Positions 13,003 to 18,748 of a stretch of 18,748 nucleotides of DNA are shown here, piece by piece. This DNA is from JBFKQC01 sp041627895 (GTDB lineage Bacteria > Pseudomonadota > Alphaproteobacteria > Rhodobacterales > Rhodobacteraceae). Made by a program: the position numbers and the translations under genes. The notes beneath the pieces were generated by a model. It saw only the letters and a program-made list of their open reading frames with translations. It did not search any database and had not been told where the DNA came from. The stretch covers positions 1 to 18,748 of the forward strand of contig JBFKQC010000075.1 in assembly GCA_041627895.1 (NCBI GenBank). The letters are read 5' to 3'. Position 1 is the first letter of the stretch; every line of letters begins with the position of its first letter.

Positions 13003-15822
13003 TCAGGCCGTCTGTGCCCGCTCGGCGCCTTTCTCGATCGCTTCGCGCAGCTTCCGTTCGAGCGCGCGCTGCTTTGATTCGGCGTAGAATTTCAGGCCGA
13101 ACATGTCCTTGACATAGAACGTGTCGACCACCTGTTCGCCATAGGTCGCGATCACGGCGGAGGCGATGTAGACGTTGTTGTTCGCCAGCGTGCGGGTCAG
13201 GTCGAACAGCAGGCCGGGGCGGTCGCGGGTGTCGACCTCGATGATGGTGTAGATTTCCGAGCCGTCGTTGTCGAAGGCGATCGAGGTCGGCACGCGGAAG
13301 GCGCGTTCGCGCTTCTTGATCTTGTCCTTCGAGCGGATCGCCTCGGTCGCCACGACCTCGCCCTTCAGAATCTTCTCGATCATCGCGCGCAGCCGCGGCA
13401 GGCGGCCGGCCTCGTAGGGCGCGCCTTCGGCATCCTGGATCCAGAACGCGGCGGTGGCCCAGCCGTCCTTGGTGGTGAAGGTGCGCGCGTCCTTGATGTT
13501 GGCGCCGACCAGCGCCAGCGCGCCGCACATCCGGGAAAAGATGCCGGGATGGTCCTGCATGGCAAAGCAGACGCGGGTGGCGTCGCGGTCCTCGTCGGGG
13601 GTCAGGGCGAGGCGGATCTCGTCTTCGGCGATGTCGCGCAGGAGGTTGGCGAAATCCACGTGCGCGGTGACGTGCAGGCCCTGCCAGTAGGGCGGATAGT
13701 GGCGGTCGGTCTCGCGCTTGAGATCCCGCGGCTCCCACCCGGCGAGCGCGGCGCGCAGCGTCTTCTTGGCCTCGGTGCCGCGCTGCGCCCGGTTCAGCGC
13801 TTCGAGCCCGTCCTCCATCGCGCGCCGGGTCTGGCGGTAGAGCGCGCGCAAGAGCGCGGCCTTCCAGTTGTTCCAGGTGGTCGGGCCGACGCCGCGGATG
13901 TCGCAGACCGTCAGCACGGTCAGAAGGTCCAGCCGCTCGCGGGTCTGCACCGCCTTGGCGAAGTCGCGCACGGTGCGCGGGTCGGCGATGTCGCGTTTCT
14001 GCGCCATGTCGGACATCAGCAGGTGATAGCGCACCAGCCATTCGACGGTCTCGGCCTCGGCCGGCTTCAGCCCGAGACGCGGCGCCACCTTGCGCGCGAT
14101 CTGGGCGCCGAGGATCGAGTGATCCTCGGCCCGGCCCTTGCCGGTATCGTGCAGAAGCAGCGCGGTGAACAGCACCTTGCGGTTGACGCCTTCGGTCAGG
14201 ATCGCGCTGGCGACGGGCAATTCCTCGACCAGTTCGCCGCGCTCGATCTGGGCCAGCGTCGAGATGCACTGGATCGTGTGTTCGTCCACCGTGTAGCTGT
14301 GGTACATGTTGAACTGCATCATCGCCACGACCGGCGCGAATTCGGGGATGAAGGCGGCCAGCGCGCCAAGCTCGTTCATCCGCCGCAGCGCGCGTTCGGG
14401 GTTGCCGTGCTTCAGCATGAGGTCGAGGAAGATGCGCACCGCCTCGCGGTCGGCGCGCACCTCGTCGTCGATCAGGTGCAGGTTGGCCGAGATCAGCCGC
14501 ATCGCGTCGGGGTGCAGCAGGTAGCCGGTGCGCAGCGCCTCTTCGAAGATGCGCAGGAGGTTCAGCTTGTCCGACAGAAACGCCGTCTCGTCGGCCACGG
14601 TCAGGCGGTTCTGCTCGATCGCGTAGCCCGGCTTGACCTTCTTGCGGCGGCGGAACAGGCGCACCAGGCTCGGCGCCTTCTTGACGTGGCGCGCCTCCAT
14701 CGCGGTCAGGAAGATGCGGGTCAGTTCGCCCACCCTGGTGGCGTGGCGGAAATAGTCCTGCATGAAGTGCTCGACCGCGCGGCGCCCGCCGGCATCGGCA
14801 TAGCCCATGCGGTCGGCGACCTCGACCTGCATGTCGAATGTCAGCTGGTCCATCGCCCGGCCGGTGATCAGGTGCAGGTGACAGCGCACCGCCATCAGGA
14901 AGTTCTCGGCGGCGACGAAGGCGTCGTATTCCTCTTGCCGGAAGACCTGCATCTTCACCAGATCGGCGGCGTGCTGCACGCCGTGCACGTACTTGTCGAT
15001 CCAGAACAGCGATTGCAGGTCGCGAAGCCCGCCCTTGCCCTCCTTGACGTTGGGCTCGACCATGTAGCGCTGGCCGCCCTGCTTGCGGTGCCGTTCGGCG
15101 CGCTCGTCCAGCTTGGCCTCGATGAAGTCGGTGGCGGTGGCGCTGAAGAGATCGTTCCAGAGCCGTTTGCGCAAGTCGTCGGCCAGCGGCCCGTGGCCGG
15201 TGACGAAGCGGTGTTCCAGCAGCGCGGTTCGGATCGTGTAGTCCTCGCGCCCGAGCCGCACGCAGTCCTTCACCGTACGGCTGGAATGGCCGACCTTCAG
15301 GTGCAGGTCCCAGAGGATGTAAAGCGCCGACTCGATGACGCTTTCGGCCCAGGGGGTGACCTTGTAGGGGGTCAGGAACAGCAGGTCGACGTCGGAAAAC
15401 GGCGCCATCTCGGCCCGGCCGTAGCCGCCGACGGCCAGCACCGCGATGCGCTCGCCGCCGGTCGGGGTGGCCAGCGGGTGCAGGTGCGTGGTGGCCACGT
15501 CCATCACCGCGCGCACCACGCAGTCGGTCAGCCAGGCATAGGCCGTGACGGTGGGGCGTGCGTTCTTCGGGTCGGCCTGAAACGCGGCGGCGATCGCGGC
15601 GCGGCCCCGGGCCAGCGCACCCTGCAGCACGTCGACGGCGGCCTTGCGGCTGTCGCGGCCCGCGTCGGCGGCGGCACAGGCCGCGTCCAGCGCGGCGGCG
15701 ACCTGCGCCCGGTCGAAGATCTCTTCGGCCGGGCGGATCAGGGTGTCCGGGCCGGGCTCGGCAGGGTCCGCGGCAGGCCGGTCAGAAACCGGCGCCGCCA
15801 AAGCTTCTTGGGGCGGGGTCAA
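13003..15822 (-). CDS. glnD: [Protein-PII] uridylyltransferase / uridylyl-removing enzyme
   Basis: 939 residues. GlnD is the glutamine sensor that uridylylates or deuridylylates PII proteins (GlnB/GlnK) to control nitrogen assimilation. The nucleotidyltransferase domain contains GGYGRAEMAPFSDVD (132-146) with the metal-binding aspartates. The HD hydrolase domain contains LLLHDTGKGRAEDHS with H558-D559. Two C-terminal ACT domains are visible: FAMQDHPGIFSRMCGALALV, then TRDRPGLLFDLTRTLANNN. All four modules are intact. The start is uncertain: the frame opens with TTG at 15820-15822, two codons after an in-frame stop, with no good ribosome binding site and 41 bases inside the upstream LpoA-like gene. 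A start some residues downstream is also possible. The gene is on the same strand as, and coupled to, the LpoA-like gene. Confidence 0.95.
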   Translation of the reverse strand: MTPPQEALAAPVSDRPAADPAEPGPDTLIRPAEEIFDRAQVAAALDAACAAADAGRDSRKAAVDVLQGALARGRAAIAAAFQADPKNARPTVTAYAWLTDCVVRAVMDVATTHLHPLATPTGGERIAVLAVGGYGRAEMAPFSDVDLLFLTPYKVTPWAESVIESALYILWDLHLKVGHSSRTVKDCVRLGREDYTIRTALLEHRFVTGHGPLADDLRKRLWNDLFSATATDFIEAKLDERAERHRKQGGQRYMVEPNVKEGKGGLRDLQSLFWIDKYVHGVQHAADLVKMQVFRQEEYDAFVAAENFLMAVRCHLHLITGRAMDQLTFDMQVEVADRMGYADAGGRRAVEHFMQDYFRHATRVGELTRIFLTAMEARHVKKAPSLVRLFRRRKKVKPGYAIEQNRLTVADETAFLSDKLNLLRIFEEALRTGYLLHPDAMRLISANLHLIDDEVRADREAVRIFLDLMLKHGNPERALRRMNELGALAAFIPEFAPVVAMMQFNMYHSYTVDEHTIQCISTLAQIERGELVEELPVASAILTEGVNRKVLFTALLLHDTGKGRAEDHSILGAQIARKVAPRLGLKPAEAETVEWLVRYHLLMSDMAQKRDIADPRTVRDFAKAVQTRERLDLLTVLTVCDIRGVGPTTWNNWKAALLRALYRQTRRAMEDGLEALNRAQRGTEAKKTLRAALAGWEPRDLKRETDRHYPPYWQGLHVTAHVDFANLLRDIAEDEIRLALTPDEDRDATRVCFAMQDHPGIFSRMCGALALVGANIKDARTFTTKDGWATAAFWIQDAEGAPYEAGRLPRLRAMIEKILKGEVVATEAIRSKDKIKKRERAFRVPTSIAFDNDGSEIYTIIEVDTRDRPGLLFDLTRTLANNNVYIASAVIATYGEQVVDTFYVKDMFGLKFYAESKQRALERKLREAIEKGAERAQTA

Positions 15823-16966
15823 TGACAGTCACCCGTTGCTCGTTGATCGTGGCGACGGCGAGGCCACGCTCGATGGTGCCGTCCAGGCGCAGCCGGAAGA
15901 TGCCGTTCACCCCGGCGAACCCGGTGGGCTGCACCAGCGCGGTGACGGTCAGCGCGTCGGACTGGCCGCGCTCGATCAGCGCGCCGACCGCGGCGATGCC
16001 GTCATAGGCGAGGCTGGCGATCGGGTGCGGCGGCTCGCCGTAGGCGGCGGCGTAGCGGCTGCGGAACTGCTCGGCCAGGGCCGGCGAGGGCAGCGCGAAC
16101 CAGCCGCCCTGCAGCGGCGGAAGTTCCAGCGCGCTGGCGGGGATGTCCCAGCGCTGCAGCCCGATGAACCGGGTCGTGGCGGGCGAGACGCCGTTTTCCG
16201 AGACAAGCTGTGCCAGGATCGGCAGCGCCCCGGCAGTGCCCGAGGTCAGGAACAGCGCATCGGCACCGCTCGACTTGGCGGTGCGGGTGATGCCGGGGAC
16301 CGCCTGGACGACGCCGTTCTGGCTGAGCTCGAACGAGGCCGAGCCGGCCAGCGTCGCGCCGTTGCGCCGGATCGCGGCGAGGATCACGTCGCGGCCCTTT
16401 TCCTCGGCGGTGTCCTGGCCGTTGACAACCATGATCTTGCGCTTGCCCTGGGCGACGGCATAGCGGACCAGCCGGTCGGCGGTGTTCTCGAAGGTGTTGC
16501 CGAGGACGAAGACGTTGCCGCCGGCGATGTCGGTGTTGTTCGAGAACGACAGCACGTTGACGTTGCGCGCGCGCACCGCGGTGCCGGCGGCGTTCGCGGC
16601 GCTGGCATAGACCGGGCCGAGGATGATCTTGGCGCCGTCGTTCACCGCCTCGGCGGCGACGGCCGCGGCCTGGGCCGGGCTGCCTGCGGTGGCGTAGACC
16701 CGCAGGTCGATCCGGGCGCCGTCGAGGTCGGCGATCGCCAGCCGCGCGGCGTTTTCGAGCCCCGCGGCCAGCACGTCGTCGCCGGCCTGGCCCGAGCCGC
16801 GCGGCACCAGGAGCGCCACGGGCACCGGTTTCGAGGTGTCGACGCGCGGGCCCGAGGCACCGCCGCCGGGCATCGGGATTCCGCCGCAGGCGGCGAGCCA
16901 GAGGCAGGACAGGACGGCGACAAGGCGTGCGGCCCGACGCGGGGCCATACTGGTCAGGGGGGTCAT
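15782..16966 (-). CDS. LpoA-like lipoprotein, penicillin-binding protein activator
   Basis: 394 residues. A lipoprotein signal is visible: positive MAPRRAARLVAV, hydrophobic LSCLWL, lipobox LAAC with C27, so it is anchored to a membrane facing the periplasm. The rest is a type 1 periplasmic-binding fold (leucine-binding-like): PVPVALLVPRGSGQAGDDVL, then KIILGPVYASAANAAG, KRKIMVVNGQDTAEEKGRDV and PIASLAYDGIAAVGAL. In gamma-proteobacteria this fold is the C-terminal part of LpoA, which activates PBP1a. E. coli keeps lpoA (yraM) between rsmI (yraL) and yraN, and here the gene is divergent from rsmI-yraN, which supports the assignment. An amino-acid-binding protein is the alternative. The ATG at 16964-16966 is favoured over 16948. 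The last 41 bases overlap the called glnD frame. Confidence 0.85.
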   Translation of the reverse strand: MTPLTSMAPRRAARLVAVLSCLWLAACGGIPMPGGGASGPRVDTSKPVPVALLVPRGSGQAGDDVLAAGLENAARLAIADLDGARIDLRVYATAGSPAQAAAVAAEAVNDGAKIILGPVYASAANAAGTAVRARNVNVLSFSNNTDIAGGNVFVLGNTFENTADRLVRYAVAQGKRKIMVVNGQDTAEEKGRDVILAAIRRNGATLAGSASFELSQNGVVQAVPGITRTAKSSGADALFLTSGTAGALPILAQLVSENGVSPATTRFIGLQRWDIPASALELPPLQGGWFALPSPALAEQFRSRYAAAYGEPPHPIASLAYDGIAAVGALIERGQSDALTVTALVQPTGFAGVNGIFRLRLDGTIERGLAVATINEQRVTVIDPAPRSFGGAGF

Positions 16967-17064
16967 GGATCGCTCTCGGCTCCGTGGCTTCGCTTGCGGA
17001 CCGGTGCAGACTATGCGCAACAGGGTGGCGAGTAAATGTCCAGTCCAAGCCGGGAGGCGCGGCG

Positions 17065-17919
17065 ATGATCGAGACGGCAAAGCCCGGCCCGGGGCTGTAC
17101 CTGGTGGCGACGCCGATCGGCGCGGCGCGGGACATCACGCTGAGGGCGCTGGATATTCTGGCTTCGGCCGAGGTTCTGGCCGCGGAGGACACGCGCACGC
17201 TGCGCCACCTGATGCAGATTCACGGGGTGGCGCTGGGCGAGCGTCCGCTGGTCGCCTATCACGATCATAGCGGACCCGAGGTGCGCGACCGTCTTCTGCG
17301 CGAACTGGCCGCGGGACGATCGGTCGCCTACGCCCCCGAGGCGGGCACGCCGCTGGTCGCCGATCCGGGCTATCAGCTGGCGCGCCAGGCGATCGCGGCA
17401 GGGCACATGGTGACCGCCGCGCCCGGGCCTTCGGCGGCGCTGGCCGCGCTGGCGGTGTCGGGGCTGCCGAGCGACCGGTTCCTGTTCGCCGGCTTCGCGC
17501 CGCAGGCGGCAGGCGCGCGCCGGGCCTGGCTGGCCGAGTTGCGCGACGTGCCGGCGACGCTGGTGGTCTACGAATCGCCGAAGCGGATCGGGCGGCTTCT
17601 GGACGAGATGGCGGAGGGCCTCGGCGACGGACGGCAGGCGGCGGTCTGCCGCGAACTGACCAAGCGCTTCGAGGAGGTGCGGCGCGGGACGCTGGGCGAG
17701 CTGGCGGCGCAGCATCGCGACGCGGCGGTGAAGGGCGAGATCGTGCTGGTCGTCGACCGCGCCCGCGGCACCGGCCCGACGGCGGACCTGGACGAGGCGC
17801 TGGCCGCGGCGCTGGCGGAGATGTCGGTGAAGGATGCCGCGTCCTTCGTGGCCGAGGCGCTGGGACTGCCGAGGCGGCAGGTCTACCAGGCGGCGCTGAA
17901 GATGGCGAAGGGGGATTAA
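17065..17919 (+). CDS. rsmI: 16S rRNA (cytidine-1402-2'-O)-methyltransferase
   Basis: 284 residues, the normal size. RsmI uses S-adenosylmethionine to methylate the ribose of C1402 in the ribosomal decoding centre. The family blocks are present: LYLVATPIGAARDITLRAL at the start, LAAEDTRTLRHLM, the AdoMet loop PEAGTPLVADPGYQLA (usually D-A-G-T-P), AAPGPSAALAALAVSGLPSDR and VVYESPKRIGRLLDEM. ELTKRFEEVRRGTLGEL is also typical. The ATG at 17065 is chosen because GGGAGG lies 7 bases upstream; longer open frames lack a site. It is divergent from the LpoA-like gene (98 bases between starts) and upstream of yraN in the same direction. Confidence 0.95.
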   Translation: MIETAKPGPGLYLVATPIGAARDITLRALDILASAEVLAAEDTRTLRHLMQIHGVALGERPLVAYHDHSGPEVRDRLLRELAAGRSVAYAPEAGTPLVADPGYQLARQAIAAGHMVTAAPGPSAALAALAVSGLPSDRFLFAGFAPQAAGARRAWLAELRDVPATLVVYESPKRIGRLLDEMAEGLGDGRQAAVCRELTKRFEEVRRGTLGELAAQHRDAAVKGEIVLVVDRARGTGPTADLDEALAAALAEMSVKDAASFVAEALGLPRRQVYQAALKMAKGD

Positions 17920-17932
17920 CCGAATCTTCGGT
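17919..17932. repeat. Short hairpin ACCGAA-TC-TTCGGT at the rsmI stop
   Basis: A perfect 6-base stem begins on the last base of the rsmI stop codon. There is no T-run after it, and the two-base loop is too tight unless the closing pair opens. It may be a transcript-processing or attenuating element. Confidence 0.4.
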
Positions 17933-17940
17933 CTCGGTGT

Positions 17941-17970
17941 GCCAGTCTGGAGAAGGTCGGGTAGACTGGC
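17941..17970 (+). promoter_or_regulatory. Intercistronic stem-loop ahead of yraN, SD-like loop
   Basis: The arms GCCAGTCT and AGACTGGC pair perfectly, with the 14-base loop GGAGAAGGTCGGGT. The loop holds a Shine-Dalgarno-like GGAGAAGG but no start codon follows within range. The real yraN site (GGAG at 17981-17984) lies 11 bases past the stem. It is a candidate regulator of readthrough or yraN translation. Confidence 0.45.
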
Positions 17971-17990
17971 CCGGCAGGACGGAGAATGCC

Positions 17991-18344
17991 ATGAGCGGAT
18001 CGGTTTCCCATCACGCGGGGCTCAGCGCCGAGGACAGCGTCGCGGAACGCTATCGCCGGCAGGGTTACACGCCGAAGGCGCGGCGCTGGCGCGGGCCCGG
18101 CGGCGAGATCGACCTGATCTTCGAAAGGCTCGGCGCGCTGGTCTTCGTCGAGGTCAAGAAGAGCCGGGATTTCGCCACCGCCGCGGCGCGGCTCTCGGAG
18201 CGCCAGATGCAGCGCATCTTCGCCGCCGCCAGCGGCTTTCTCGCCGGGATGCCGCAGGGCCAGGATACCGAAACGCGGTTCGACGCGGCGCTGGTCGACG
18301 CGACCGGGGCGATCGAGATCGTGGAGAATGCCTTTGGCCTCTGA
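17991..18344 (+). CDS. yraN: YraN / UPF0102 family PD-(D/E)XK-like protein
   Basis: 117 residues, the usual length for this family, which has a restriction-endonuclease-like fold and no settled function. GPGGEIDLIFERLGALVFVEVKK carries the core E39-x-D41 and E54-x-K56 motif that fits metal-dependent nucleases. The ATG at 17991 is preceded by GGAG 7 bases upstream; an in-frame ATG 18 codons earlier lies in a region with hairpins and no site. It follows rsmI by 71 bases, as in many proteobacteria, and would share a transcript unless the stem-loop ends it. No fused domain is seen. Confidence 0.88.
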   Translation: MSGSVSHHAGLSAEDSVAERYRRQGYTPKARRWRGPGGEIDLIFERLGALVFVEVKKSRDFATAAARLSERQMQRIFAAASGFLAGMPQGQDTETRFDAALVDATGAIEIVENAFGL

Positions 18345-18408
18345 TCGGCAGGGCATGCCGCGACCCTGACGCGCGTTGCGGCACGGTCCGGGCAGCGACG
18401 GGCCGGGC

Positions 18409-18748
18409 GGGCCATTGCGGGCCGGGCAGTCCGGGCAAAGCCATTGCAGGCCGGGCGTTTGCAGGCCGGGAAGGCGCAGCCCTCGCCGGTAGGAACCGCG
18501 CAATTTCAGGTGGCGGCAGCACAAGCCGCTTGATCCGGTGCCAAACCGCCGCGGGGCGCGCCGCTGCGGAACGGGCCATTGCGGGCCGGGAAGGCGCGGG
18601 CCTCGCCGGTTGGAACCGCGCAATTCCAGGTGGCGGCAGCACAAGCCGCTTGATCCGGTGCCGGACCGCCGCGGGGCGCGCCGCTGCGGGACGGGCCATT
18701 GCGGGCCGGGAAGGCGCGGGCCTCGCCGGTTGGAACCGCGCAATTTCA
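18409..18748 (+). repeat. 120-bp tandem repeat array (at least 2.3 units, runs off the window)
   Basis: Unit 1 is 18471-18590 and unit 2 is 18591-18710, both exactly 120 bases. Unit 3 begins at 18711 and is cut by the window edge. Units 1 and 2 differ at 7 positions, mostly transitions. The unit end GGGCCATTGCGGGCCGGG also stands alone at 18409-18426, and a variant (CCATTGCAGGCCGGG) is at 18441-18455, next to a shortened GTTTGCAGGCCGGG copy, so the array has a decayed left edge. Each unit holds a small GCGGC/GCCGC stem. The period is a multiple of three and minus-strand frames stay open across it, but no start signals or protein family are recognised, so it is listed as noncoding. Bases 18345-18408, after yraN, hold nothing recognised. 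Confidence 0.85.

Noticed and set aside
13549..15825. A 758-codon plus-strand open frame antisense to glnD
   Set aside because: It mirrors glnD codon by codon, with His/Gln/Arg/Val-rich composition typical of antisense frames in GC-rich genes; glnD has all its domains on the other strand.
18471..18748. CRISPR array
   Set aside because: Units are 120 bases and contiguous with no unique spacers, and no cas genes are present.

Overview
The window is very GC-rich, gene-dense bacterial DNA with the codon bias of an alphaproteobacterium. The protein families, and a glnD / murJ / trpS neighbourhood next to an lpoA-like / rsmI / yraN cluster, suggest the Rhodobacterales (Rhodobacteraceae-like). That placement is inference from family resemblance, not a database result. 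No tRNA, rRNA, CRISPR array, insertion sequence or prophage was recognised.

Left part (1-6.3 kb). A two-gene minus-strand sugar operon (FucU/RbsD-type mutarotase, then ribokinase) ends at a pair of hairpins. Divergent to it is a small plus-strand unit: a frameshifted sterol-desaturase-family gene and an overlapping MarR-family regulator. The short intergenic region before it carries two near-identical palindromes (TGACAA-N5-TTGTCA) on top of a promoter, which looks like an autoregulatory operator. Then come a universal stress protein (-), an MFS transporter (+), a class IV branched-chain aminotransferase (-) and a VOC ring-cleavage-dioxygenase-like protein (-).

Middle (6.3-9.7 kb). An orphan BrnA-antitoxin-like protein (+) is followed by about 650 bases without a gene. 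This gap lies between convergent genes and is full of hairpin repeats of a REP-like type. Next are an unrecognised 139-residue protein translationally coupled to tryptophanyl-tRNA synthetase (-), and a rhomboid-fold membrane protein (+) whose catalytic serine and histidine positions are both replaced.

Right part (9.7-18.7 kb). Cell-envelope and nitrogen-control genes: the lipid II flippase murJ (-), an exported lambda-endolysin-like protein (+), PII uridylyltransferase glnD (-) and an LpoA-like lipoprotein (-) whose 3' end overlaps glnD. Divergent from these are rsmI and yraN (+), with two hairpins between them. The window ends in a 120-bp tandem repeat array that runs off the right edge.

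How the genes fit together. The lpoA/rsmI/yraN set resembles the E. coli yraL-yraM-yraN cluster. murJ, the LpoA-like protein and the endolysin-like protein all relate to peptidoglycan. No complete new multi-gene system was identified. The most interesting signals are the pseudo-rhomboid, the 120-bp repeat array, the REP-like hairpin cluster and the MarR-type double operator.
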